DNA of 64,000 nt from Marinifilum fragile JCM 15579 (lineage in GTDB: Bacteria; Bacteroidota; Bacteroidia; Bacteroidales; Marinifilaceae), in NCBI RefSeq assembly GCF_001310955.1, contig NZ_BAZX01000008.1, forward strand, positions 80,170-144,169, written 5' to 3'. Below the pieces are notes generated by a model that was not told where the DNA came from, made no database searches, and saw only the letters and a list, made by a program, of their open reading frames with translations. A program made the translations under genes and the position numbers. Positions 47,101-54,726 of this stretch are shown piece after piece (the first letter of the stretch is position 1; each line of letters begins with the position of its first letter).

Positions 47101-47605
47101 AAGATTGAAGGAACATTACTATGAAATAAAAGCTGGTATTGGAATCTACAAATCACCAGACTTGTATGGTGCTTTCCCAACTGATGCCTACTCTCATACT
47201 CCCGGAAATGCAGGAGCGAGGCAACCAGGTATGACTGGTCAGGTGAAAGAAGATTTCATTTCGAGAATGGGAGAGCTTGGTATTCGAATCGATCAGGGGA
47301 AAATTGTTTTCGATTTGCCTTTGCTGAACGAGCAGGAAGTTCTTAAGAATCCAGAGTTGTTTACCTACTATGATCTTCAAAATTCAAAGCAAACAATTGA
47401 ATTGGAAGAGGGACAACTTGCATTCACATTTTGTAAGGTTCCAGTTGTTTTCTCAAAGGGAGCAATACCTGAGATAAAAATCATTTATAAAGATGGATCA
47501 AACACTTTGATCTCTGGTAATATCATCGATGAAAATAACAGTGCATCGATATTTAGAAGAGAAGATTCAGTGAAAAGAATTGATTATACAATGTCTGAAA
47601 ACTAA
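44153..47605 (+). CDS. Large cytoplasmic glycoside phosphorylase, GH161/GH149-like (beta-1,3-glucan phosphorylase)
   Basis: Protein of 1150 residues without a signal peptide. The sequence resembles the clan of inverting phosphorylases related to GH94: the catalytic-acid motif appears as RPEWNDANNALVGNGVS, with Glu650, Asp653 following Trp651-Asn652, and the preceding SRRHGDPSRPWNQFSI, WRDIFQNWEALAWSYPEYL and YRITREGIDWECPDPDDPWAYIGYWGDHQI belong to the GH161/GH149 pattern rather than to GH94. Length also suits GH161/GH149 (about 1100-1200) and not GH94 (about 800). The reaction would be reversible phosphorolysis of beta-1,3-gluco-oligosaccharides to alpha-glucose-1-phosphate. The neighbours are cytoplasmic GH17s and an MFS sugar transporter, which supports intracellular oligosaccharide use. 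The family call is from memory and needs a search. Confidence 0.72.
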   Translation: MKKSNIYLGNTNLNCSGAEIKGEFVELNNEKFYKISNSDQMADFFMSIVSDSDHWMFISSNGSLSAGRKNRDNALFPYYTVDKIHDFKGITGSKTLFLVEKEEKDFLWEPFAKNLKEVYKIQRNLYKSIYGNKIIFEEVNLDLGIEFQYAWYNSEKFGFVRKSKVKNISGNKLNAEVLDGIQNIIPYGFDYAFQSEYSNLLDAYKKNELLPESGLGLFMLSSIPVDRAEPSESLKCTTVWSAGLQDKKILLSAKQEPNFLKGLNLETEVDVRATRGAYMINSELELSDGKSEEWMIVAEINQDSSDVSNLNEFIKNEKNLLVAIDEDIQLGTENLIKIVADADGLQSGKDDLCTARHFSNTMFNVMRGGIFIDSYNINSADFALFVEQSNSTIHSEFNSWLNELPEEISYNELIDKVSTVANSDLQRICMEYLPLTFSRRHGDPSRPWNQFSIETKNEDGSPKLNYQGNWRDIFQNWEALAWSYPEYLEGMISKFVNASTADGYNPYRITREGIDWECPDPDDPWAYIGYWGDHQIIYLQKLLELSNHFHPGKLDELISKEIFVYANVPYRIKPYDQIVKNPQDTIGFDFDLNNTIKANYKELGADAFLLHQGSEIYRVNLMEKVLVTLLSKLSNFIPEAGIWLNTQRPEWNDANNALVGNGVSMVTLYYLRRFLKFWTEKLTGLSVEEITISAEVKVLLDKIFNLFNERPDLLNTGFTNKDRKHFADVLGLAGTEYRESIYENSFSGERKSVKIADLVEFTRLAMAYMDQSIRVNKREDKLYHAYNLISISDDEISIRYLYEMLEGQVAVLSSGYLSAEESLEVLNALKASSLFREDQFSYILYPDRQLARFTEKNNIPKQQVTKSSLLQKLIEDKNTALVSLDRSGHCHFNGKIRNAEVLKGILDGLNSQYKLLVEADRDLVLNTYESMFDHQSFTGRSGTFYGYEGLGSIYWHMVSKLLLATQENFFLATDENLSAELIGRLKEHYYEIKAGIGIYKSPDLYGAFPTDAYSHTPGNAGARQPGMTGQVKEDFISRMGELGIRIDQGKIVFDLPLLNEQEVLKNPELFTYYDLQNSKQTIELEEGQLAFTFCKVPVVFSKGAIPEIKIIYKDGSNTLISGNIIDENNSASIFRREDSVKRIDYTMSEN

Positions 47606-47616
47606 CAAATAAACTG

Positions 47617-47648
47617 TCGGTGTGGTTGCACTCTTGTAACCATACCGA
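47617..47648 (+). other. Intercistronic hairpin before the first GH17 gene
   Basis: TCGGTGTGGTT (47617-47627) pairs with AACCATACCGA (47638-47648) with one wobble and a 10-nt loop. No U-tract follows directly, so it is more likely a stability or partial-termination element than a strong terminator. Confidence 0.5.
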
Positions 47649-47676
47649 TAAACTTTAACCTTTTAAGCCTAAACCT

Positions 47677-48561
47677 ATGTCTGTAAGAAGTGAATATTTA
47701 ATGTCGTTGGCAGGGGTTGATCTTGAAGACAAAAGCCAAGATGAATTACGAGCGCTATACTATCAGTATTTGAATAGAGGAATGCATGGGATCTGTTTTA
47801 GTCCTTACGAGGAAGGACAGGAACCGGGAAACCAGATCAGCGAGGAACAGATTCGCAGAAGAATGGAAATTGTGAGTCCCCACACCAAGTGGATCAGGTC
47901 TTTTTCATGTACTGAAGGAAATGAATTGATTCCTAAAGTCGCCAGAGAATTTGGTCTGAAAACCATGGTAGGAGCATGGTTGGGGAAATATCAAAGCATT
48001 AACGAAAACGAAATTGAAGGTGTTATAGAAGTTGCAAAAGCTGGTTATGCGGATATCGTAGCGGTTGGTAACGAAGTCTTGTATCGTGAAGATTTAACGG
48101 AAGAAGAACTTCTGAGATACATCTACCGAGTGAAGGAAGAACTTCCTGGTATTCCTGTGGCTTATGTTGATGCATACTATGAATTCGCAAACCGACCTAA
48201 GGTTACCGAGGCCTGCGATGTGATTCTTGCAAACTGTTACCCATTCTGGGAGGGTTGTAGTCTCGAGAACTCATACCTGTATATGAAAGACATGTACAAC
48301 CGTGCATTACGAGCTGGAGCAGGCAAGAAAGTAATCATTTCTGAAACAGGTTGGCCAAATGTAGGAGAGCAATTTCATGGTGCGGTGCCTTCTCAGGAAA
48401 ATGCGATGAAGTACTTTATACAATCACAAAACTGGTCAAAAGAAGAAGATATCGAGATATTCTACTTCTCGTCGTTCGATGAAGAGTGGAAAACATCAGA
48501 TGAAGGTGATGTAGGTGCCTATTGGGGAATTTGGGATAAGGATGAGAAGTTGAAATTTTAA
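47677..48561 (+). CDS. GH17-family beta-1,3-glucan hydrolase, cytoplasmic
   Basis: Protein of 294 residues with no signal peptide or lipobox (MSVRSEYLMSLAGVDLEDKS). The GH17 fold is seen in GMHGICFSPYEEGQEPG, WIRSFSCTEGNELIP and the catalytic residues: acid/base Glu133 in VAVGNEVL and nucleophile Glu223 in VIISETGWPN. YFSSFDEEWK and GAYWGIWDKDEKLKF close the barrel. It follows the phosphorylase by 71 bp and precedes a second GH17 by about 36 bp. Leaderless GH17 next to a GH161-type phosphorylase suggests intracellular processing of imported beta-1,3-gluco-oligosaccharides, with hydrolysis or transglycosylation as possible reactions. Confidence 0.85.
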   Translation: MSVRSEYLMSLAGVDLEDKSQDELRALYYQYLNRGMHGICFSPYEEGQEPGNQISEEQIRRRMEIVSPHTKWIRSFSCTEGNELIPKVAREFGLKTMVGAWLGKYQSINENEIEGVIEVAKAGYADIVAVGNEVLYREDLTEEELLRYIYRVKEELPGIPVAYVDAYYEFANRPKVTEACDVILANCYPFWEGCSLENSYLYMKDMYNRALRAGAGKKVIISETGWPNVGEQFHGAVPSQENAMKYFIQSQNWSKEEDIEIFYFSSFDEEWKTSDEGDVGAYWGIWDKDEKLKF

Positions 48562-48597
48562 TTCGTGTACTCGCGAAGAAGACTAAGTAAATCGTTA

Positions 48598-49545
48598 ATG
48601 AAGAAGATTACAGAACAGTTTGATATAAAATTTGATAAGGCTATTTGTTATTCAGGCTTTAGGAAAGGACAGAGTCCAGATGCTGGAATTTTTCCTACCT
48701 ATGAGCAGATTAAAGAAGATTTGTTAATCCTACAAGGACACTGGAAATATTTAAGGCTTTATGCTTGCGATGAGCAAACCGATACTGTGCTTGAGGTAAT
48801 TCGAAATGAGAAGCTTGATTTTCAAGTGATGCTAGGTGCATACATAGGTGCTGAAATGAACAATTTTAATTGTCCATGGGGAGGAATATACTCCGAAGGA
48901 CAGCTGATTGTAAATAAAGAGCACAATATCAATCAAATTGAGAAATTAATAAAGCTTGCAAATCAATATCCTGATATCGTTTTTGCACTGTCCGCGGGTA
49001 ATGAAGCTACAGTAAGTTGGACAGATCACTATGTTCCTGTTGAAAGTGTAATTCGATATGTGAAAATTATTAAGAAAGGTACCAAGCAGCCTGTTACATT
49101 TTGTGAAAACTATGTGCCTTGGCTGGATCATATCAAGGACCTTGTGGAAGCCGTGGATTTTATTTCCATTCATACTTACCCGGTTTGGGAATATAAGAAT
49201 ATTCATGAGGCCTTGGAATACACCAAACAAAACTATTATAGTATTGCTGAAAAACACCCTCACAAACCAGTTGTAATTACCGAGGCGGGTTGGGCAACAA
49301 ATTCCAATGGACGAGGAATAGATCCTGAAAATGTAAGTGAAGATTTGCAAGCCATATACTACCAAGATTTAATGCAATGGACCGAAGAAGAAGAGATCCT
49401 CTGCTTTTATTTCGAAGCCTTTGATGAATCATGGAAAGGATCGCCGGAACCAATGGAACCTGAAAAACACTGGGGATTATTCACACTGGATAGGGAACCA
49501 AAGAAAGTGATGGAAAATCAATTTACTGAACTCATGCAAGCTTAA
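48598..49545 (+). CDS. GH17-family beta-1,3-glucan hydrolase, second cytoplasmic copy
   Basis: Protein of 315 residues starting at ATG 48598 (MKKITEQFDIKFDKAICYSG); an upstream GTG would add 11 odd residues. GH17 signs: KAICYSGFRKGQSPDAG, acid/base Glu136 in LSAGNEATVSW and nucleophile Glu229 in VVITEAGWATN, then FYFEAFDESWKGSPEPMEPEKHWGLFTLDREPKKVM. It has no signal peptide. It is clearly more similar to the following lipoprotein GH17 (49557-50634) than to the preceding one, for example in the SGFRxGQxPD motif and the final HWGLFT-x-DR-x-PKKVM. The three enzymes probably act on different chain lengths or compartments. Confidence 0.88.
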   Translation: MKKITEQFDIKFDKAICYSGFRKGQSPDAGIFPTYEQIKEDLLILQGHWKYLRLYACDEQTDTVLEVIRNEKLDFQVMLGAYIGAEMNNFNCPWGGIYSEGQLIVNKEHNINQIEKLIKLANQYPDIVFALSAGNEATVSWTDHYVPVESVIRYVKIIKKGTKQPVTFCENYVPWLDHIKDLVEAVDFISIHTYPVWEYKNIHEALEYTKQNYYSIAEKHPHKPVVITEAGWATNSNGRGIDPENVSEDLQAIYYQDLMQWTEEEEILCFYFEAFDESWKGSPEPMEPEKHWGLFTLDREPKKVMENQFTELMQA

Positions 49546-49556
49546 AACCTAAACAT

Positions 49557-50634
49557 ATGAAAAACTCAACAATAAAAAATACTTCAATACTGATATGTAT
49601 TACGATTGGATTGTTCTCATGTAAGAATGCTGTAAAAAAATCGGATACAAACATTCATGGGGAAGTGAAACAGAATATGGAAATCAAACAAGAGAAAAAG
49701 GATCTTTTAGGTGGAACATCATGGGCCGTAGCTATTCAGGCTTTCGTAGCGGACAGCATCCCGACAGGGAAATGGAGCAGTAAATCCGAGTGATGCAGAA
49801 GTGCTGGAAGATTTAAAAATTATTTCGAAAGATTCATTGTTCAACTTAATTAGGTTGTATGATTGTGGCGAAAATTCACAGGCAGTACTAAGAATTATCG
49901 AAGAAAACCATCTGAATATTAAAGTGATGTTGGGTGTTTGGTTAAAAGCAGAATTGAGTGCTCATGAAACTTGTTCGTGGCTAAACGAACCTATTCCACA
50001 GGAAACTTTGGATAAAAATATGGTGGTGAATCAGGAAGAAATTCAAAGAGGAATTGCTTTAGCCAACAAATATCCGGAAACGGTAATTGCCGTGAATGTT
50101 GGGAATGAGGCATTGGTTGAATGGAACGACCACAAAGTGGATACCGATTCTATTATTTCCTATGTGAAAAGAGTAAAGAAAGAGATTCAGCAGCCAGTAA
50201 CCGTTGCCGATAACTACGAATGGTGGATTAAAAGTGGACAGGAGCTGGCTAAGGTTGTAGACTTTGTTTCAATTCATGTTTACCCAGTTTGGGAAGGGAA
50301 GGACATTGATGAAGGAATGTCTTATACCATTCAAAATGTACAGGATGTGCGAAATGCTTTACCAGATAGCAAACTTGTGATTACCGAAACAGGATGGGCA
50401 AGCATTGCATCTGAATTTGGAGAAAGAGCCAGTGAGGAAAAACAGGAACGTTACTACCATGAATTGAATGAGTGGTCGAAGGAAATGAACATCACAACTT
50501 TCTTTTTTGAAGCTTTTGATGAGGATTGGAAAGGTGAAACAGCTAATCCGCTGGGAGCAGAAAAGCACTGGGGATTGTTTACGGTTGATAGAAAACCGAA
50601 AAAAGTAATGCAGGCTCTTTACCCAGAACTTTAA
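49557..50634 (+). pseudogene. GH17 lipoprotein, broken by two single-base losses
   Basis: The gene starts with a lipoprotein signal (MKNSTIKNTSILICITIGLFSC, lipobox FSC) and ends with a complete GH17 core from 49801 on: VNVGNEALVEW (acid/base Glu), LVITETGWAS (nucleophile Glu) and FFEAFDEDWKGE, HWGLFTVDRKPKKVM. Between them the frame shifts twice. Restoring one T at 49735-49736 and one G at 49767-49769 yields AVAISGFRSGQHPDRGNGAV followed by NPSDAEVLEDLKII, which aligns with SGFRKGQSPDAG of the preceding paralogue. The full protein would be about 360 residues and would be anchored in the periplasm, the exported counterpart of the two cytoplasmic GH17s. Both breaks lie in homopolymers, so sequence error is likely. 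Confidence 0.8.
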
Positions 50635-50682
50635 CCAACAATATCTAATTACGAATCACTCACACCTAAAATACAAAGCAAT

Positions 50683-52119
50683 ATGGCACCCTATAAAACA
50701 GCGGCAGAAGATAAAGTTCCATTTGGACAGAAAGCAGCTTACGGAGCAGGACAATTAACAATCAACCTTTATCCGGCAGCCCTCGGCGTTTTTATGTTCT
50801 ACCTGATCTACGGATTTAAAATGGATCCTGTTTTAGCTGGTTTATTATCTGCCTTACCAAAATTTTTCGATGCTTTAATTGACCCAATCATGGGTTATAT
50901 TTCGGACAATACTCGTACTCGTTGGGGAAGAAGAAAACCTTATGTGCTGTTGGGGAGTATCATTACCGGGATTGCTTTTATGGTGCTGTGGCAATTGCAC
51001 CCTGAAAATTCACAGACCTATAATTTCATCTACTTTTTAATTTTGTCAATTGTTTTCTTCCTGGCCTTTACCATATATTCTACACCATTTATTGGTTTGG
51101 GATACGAAATGACACCAGATTACAATGAACGAACCCGTTTAATGGCGGTAGGGCAGTTTTTTGGTCAGATGGCCTGGATGATTGCTCCATGGTTCTGGAT
51201 CATGATTGGAAACTCAGATCTGTTTTTCGAGGAATCGACAACGGGAGTTAGGGTTCTATCTGTATGGGTTGGAGGTGCAAGCATCATATTGGGTGCCTTG
51301 CCTGCACTGTTTTGTAAGGAACTCAAATTGCCTAATTTGGAAGGAGAATCCAAATTAAGTATTCGGAAACTTGCTTCAAATCTAAAAGAATTTTGGACAG
51401 CAATTGTACAAACTTTAACCTGTAAGCCATTTGTGAAGCTGTGTGGTGCTACTTTTTTAATATTCAATGGTTTCCAGACGATTGCGCAGTTTTCTTACTT
51501 TATTATCCTGTATTATTTGTTTGATGGCAGCATCAGTGCTGCAGGTTCCTGGCCGCCATGGTTCAGTACTGTCAACGCTGCTTGCACTGCATTTCTGATT
51601 ATTCCCATTGTAACTCGTATCTCTACAAAAGTTGGGAAGAGAAAGGCCTTCATTATATCCACTTTGCTTTCCATTGTAGGTTATGTGCTAAAGTGGTGGG
51701 GATTTAACCCTGCCAATCCATGGTTGATGTTTATTCCATTACCATTGATTTCTTTCGGTATTGGTGGTTTGTTTACATTAATGATGTCAATGACTGCGGA
51801 TGTTTGTGATTTGGATGAATTGAATAATGGAACACGCCGTGAGGGAATGTTTGGGGCTGTTTATTGGCTGATGGTGAAGTTGGGTAATGCGCTTGCATTT
51901 TTAGTGAGTGGTGTAGTTCTAAAAATGGTTGGCTTTGATCAAAATGCTGAAATTCAAACTGCAGAATCATTGATAAACCTTAGGTTGGCTGATATTATTA
52001 TCCCAATATTTTTTGCTCTTCTTGCCATTTGGATGATGATGAAGTATAGCATTTCGGAGCAAAGAGCACTTGAAATTCGACAGGCCTTAATTGCCCGAAG
52101 AGGTAAAGTAAAACATTAA
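50683..52119 (+). CDS. GPH-family (glycoside-pentoside-hexuronide) MFS transporter
   Basis: Membrane protein of 478 residues with about 12 helices and the GPH/MFS_2 features: FGQKAAYGAGQLTINLYPAALGVFMFYLIYGF, DALIDPIMGYISDNTRTRWGRRKPY (loop 2-3) and ADVCDLDELNNGTRREGMFGAVYWLMVKLGNALAF near the end. The charged RTRWGRRKPY loop and the DLDELN-xGxRREG motif are characteristic of the subfamily that takes up oligosaccharides by Na+ or H+ symport. It lies between GH17 and GH30 in the PUL and probably imports beta-glucan oligosaccharides into the cytoplasm. Confidence 0.92.
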   Translation: MAPYKTAAEDKVPFGQKAAYGAGQLTINLYPAALGVFMFYLIYGFKMDPVLAGLLSALPKFFDALIDPIMGYISDNTRTRWGRRKPYVLLGSIITGIAFMVLWQLHPENSQTYNFIYFLILSIVFFLAFTIYSTPFIGLGYEMTPDYNERTRLMAVGQFFGQMAWMIAPWFWIMIGNSDLFFEESTTGVRVLSVWVGGASIILGALPALFCKELKLPNLEGESKLSIRKLASNLKEFWTAIVQTLTCKPFVKLCGATFLIFNGFQTIAQFSYFIILYYLFDGSISAAGSWPPWFSTVNAACTAFLIIPIVTRISTKVGKRKAFIISTLLSIVGYVLKWWGFNPANPWLMFIPLPLISFGIGGLFTLMMSMTADVCDLDELNNGTRREGMFGAVYWLMVKLGNALAFLVSGVVLKMVGFDQNAEIQTAESLINLRLADIIIPIFFALLAIWMMMKYSISEQRALEIRQALIARRGKVKH

Positions 52120-52139
52120 ATAAACTTTATAGGACAATC

Positions 52140-53630
52140 ATGAAACGAAACTATTTATTGATATTATTTATAAGCATTGGTATGATGGCTTGTAATTCAA
52201 AGAATAAGAATTTACTTGTTGATGTCTATGAAACATCAGCGGCAGGGAATAAACTTCAAAAAATTGAAATATCCAAAAACGGTAAGACAAGTGTTGAAAT
52301 CAATATTAAGCCTGATGAGAAATTCCAGGAAATTATAGGTTTTGGAGGTTCGTTTACTGAATCAACAGCCTACCTGATGAATCAAATTGGGAAAGAAAAT
52401 CGAAAGCAAATTTTAGATGCCTATTTTGGAGAAAATGGAGCAAGATATTCACTAACCAGAACCCATATTAACTCATGTGATTTTTCCTTAAGCAACTACT
52501 CTTATGCTCCGGTTGAAGGAGACAAGGAGCTAAAGCATTTTTCTATCGACGAAGATCGTGATGATATTATTCCAATGATAAAAGAAGCAATGGCAGTTTC
52601 GAAGGATGGCTTTAAGATCATGTCGTCGCCATGGACTGCTCCTGTTTGGATGAAAGACAACAAGGATTGGAAAGGTGGAAAATTACTTCCTGAGTATTAC
52701 GATACCTGGGCTCTGTATTTCTCTAAATATATTAACGAGTATAAGAAAGAAGGAATTAATATTTGGGGATTAACCGTTGAGAATGAACCTTTAGGTAATG
52801 GATACAATTGGGAGAGTATGCATTTTACACCTGAAGAAATGGTTGACTTTGTTAGTAATCATTTGGGGCCAAAATTGAAGGCAGATGGTCATGATGTAAA
52901 GGTATTGGGATATGATCAAAATCGTGATGAGTTGAAAGAGTGGACTGATGTAATGTATAAAGATGAAGAATCTTCAGAATATTTTGATGGTATGGCCATT
53001 CATTGGTATGCCAGTACATTCGATTATATGCCTGACGTGTTGCAATACACACATAAAAAAGCACCTAACAAACTGATGATTCAATCAGAAGCTTGTGTAG
53101 ATGCAGAAGTGCCTCAGTGGAATGATGATGCATGGTACTGGAAAAAAGAAGCGACTGATTGGGGGTATGATTGGGCACCAGATGAGCAAAAGTATCTTCA
53201 CCCGAAATATGTGCCGGTATACCGTTATGCTCGTGATATTATTGGTTGCCTGAACAATTGGGTACAAGGATGGGTTGATTGGAATATGGTGCTTGATACT
53301 CAAGGTGGTCCAAACTGGGCAAATAACTGGTGTTTGGCTCCTGTAATTGTTGATCCTAAGAAAGATGAGGTATACTTCACTCCAATGTACTACACTTTGG
53401 CACACTTTAGCAAGTACATTCGTCCTAGAGCTATCCGAATTGGTTTTGAATCGAATAATGATGATTTAATGGTAACTGCGGCTCAAAACCCTGATGGTTC
53501 AATTGCCGTTGTAGTATTGAATATGAAAGAGGAAGCTAAGCAGTTAAAGCTGACAATGGCCGGAAAGGAAAGCACTTTTAAAATTGACGCCCAAGCAGTA
53601 CAAACAATTGTCATTCATCAGGATAAATAA
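52140..53630 (+). CDS. GH30-family beta-glucosidase/endo-beta-1,6-glucanase lipoprotein
   Basis: Lipoprotein of 496 residues (lipobox MAC at about 18). GH30 features: EIIGFGGSFTESTAYLMNQI at the start of the barrel, YSLTRTHINSCDFSL, KIMSSPWTAPVWMKDN, acid/base Glu216 in GLTVENEPLGNGYNW, nucleophile Glu317 in KLMIQSEACVD and the C-terminal beta-sandwich with GSIAVVVLNM. In laminarin PULs, GH30 (subfamilies 1 and 3) removes beta-1,6-linked glucose branches from laminarin or acts as exo-beta-1,3-glucanase. The subfamily cannot be decided by eye; the beta-1,6 role is the commoner one in this context. Confidence 0.93.
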   Translation: MKRNYLLILFISIGMMACNSKNKNLLVDVYETSAAGNKLQKIEISKNGKTSVEINIKPDEKFQEIIGFGGSFTESTAYLMNQIGKENRKQILDAYFGENGARYSLTRTHINSCDFSLSNYSYAPVEGDKELKHFSIDEDRDDIIPMIKEAMAVSKDGFKIMSSPWTAPVWMKDNKDWKGGKLLPEYYDTWALYFSKYINEYKKEGINIWGLTVENEPLGNGYNWESMHFTPEEMVDFVSNHLGPKLKADGHDVKVLGYDQNRDELKEWTDVMYKDEESSEYFDGMAIHWYASTFDYMPDVLQYTHKKAPNKLMIQSEACVDAEVPQWNDDAWYWKKEATDWGYDWAPDEQKYLHPKYVPVYRYARDIIGCLNNWVQGWVDWNMVLDTQGGPNWANNWCLAPVIVDPKKDEVYFTPMYYTLAHFSKYIRPRAIRIGFESNNDDLMVTAAQNPDGSIAVVVLNMKEEAKQLKLTMAGKESTFKIDAQAVQTIVIHQDK

Positions 53631-53639
53631 ACAGAAATA

Positions 53640-54635
53640 ATGCCTACTATGAATAAATTTCTATGTATAGCCTTTTTAATGATTTGTTTTGCGTGCAATC
53701 AAAAGGAAAATCTTGTTTCAATATCAGGTAGAAATATTGTGCTTAATGATTCTGTCTATCTCATTAAAGGAATTTGTTATCATCCTGTTCCAAAAGGCAG
53801 TAAACAAAGAAGCTTTGAAAGACTTGAACAAGATTTGGCCTTGATGAATGAGGCAGGAATAAATACGATCAGACTGTATTCTCCTGTTGATGATCAAGCA
53901 GTATTGGATCAAATCCATAAGGCAGGAATAAAAATCATAGTAGGCTTTGGTTACAATCAGAATGGACATTTTGATATTCTCTCAGGGAGTTTTGCCAATT
54001 ACATTAACAAGTATAAATCCCATCCTGCCATTTTGTTTTGGGAATTGGGGAATGAATACAATTACCATCCCGAGTGGTTTGATGGTGATATGAAAAACTG
54101 GTATGCTGCATTGAACCAGTCAGCACAAAAAGTTCATGAAATTGATAAGCATCACCCTGTTGCTACGGCTCATGGAGAGCTACCCGATTCCCTTGCACTT
54201 TCCATTTGTACTGATATTGATATCTGGGGAATGAATGTGTATCGATGGGATGATCCGACAGACATTTTCAGGGAATGGAAAAGCATTAGCAAAAAGCCAA
54301 TGTACCTGTCTGAAGCTGGTGCCGATAGTTACATGACCATTTCGAAGAGTGGCTATGAACAAGGTGAGAATCAAAAAGCCCAGACCGATGCCACCAGGAA
54401 GATCTTAAAATCTACTTTCGAGAATCAGGAGGTATGTGCAGGAGTTGCTTTATTTGCCTTTGTAGATGAATTCTGGAAAGCTGGAAATCCTGATACACAA
54501 GATCCGGGAGGTTGGGCACCAAACAGCAGTGGTGTTCCATATGATGGTGCTCCCAATGAAGAGTATTGGGGCATTGTAGATATCGAAAGAAATAAAAAAG
54601 AAGCTTTTTACATTGTGAAAGAACAGTACAAATAA
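53640..54635 (+). CDS. TIM-barrel glycoside hydrolase lipoprotein of clan A type (GH2/GH5-like)
   Basis: Lipoprotein of 331 residues (lipobox FAC near residue 19; a second ATG at 53649 is equally possible and gives a shorter basic head). A (beta/alpha)8 barrel is indicated by YLIKGICYHPVPKGSKQRSFERLEQDLALMNEAGINTIRLYS, KIIVGFGYNQNG, an acid/base Glu in ILFWELGNEYNYHP and a nucleophile Glu in PMYLSEAGADSYM, both at strand ends, as in clan GH-A. The organisation is that of GH2 TIM-barrel-only proteins and GH72-like glucanosyltransferases (opening ISGRNIVLNDSVYLIKG). Family assignment is open. Position in the PUL implies a beta-glucan fragment as substrate. Confidence 0.7.
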   Translation: MPTMNKFLCIAFLMICFACNQKENLVSISGRNIVLNDSVYLIKGICYHPVPKGSKQRSFERLEQDLALMNEAGINTIRLYSPVDDQAVLDQIHKAGIKIIVGFGYNQNGHFDILSGSFANYINKYKSHPAILFWELGNEYNYHPEWFDGDMKNWYAALNQSAQKVHEIDKHHPVATAHGELPDSLALSICTDIDIWGMNVYRWDDPTDIFREWKSISKKPMYLSEAGADSYMTISKSGYEQGENQKAQTDATRKILKSTFENQEVCAGVALFAFVDEFWKAGNPDTQDPGGWAPNSSGVPYDGAPNEEYWGIVDIERNKKEAFYIVKEQYK

Positions 54636-54726
54636 TCTAAAAGGCAAAGTCAACACGACATGAAGTATTTTTTTGAGTGTCTATATGTCGTTTGTTCGAA
54701 ATTTAAATTCAAAAATATTAGCAGCG

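Noticed and set aside
44153..47605. Cellobiose phosphorylase of GH94
   Set aside because: The protein is about 350 residues too long and the motifs around the catalytic Asp differ; the neighbouring genes point to beta-1,3-glucan.
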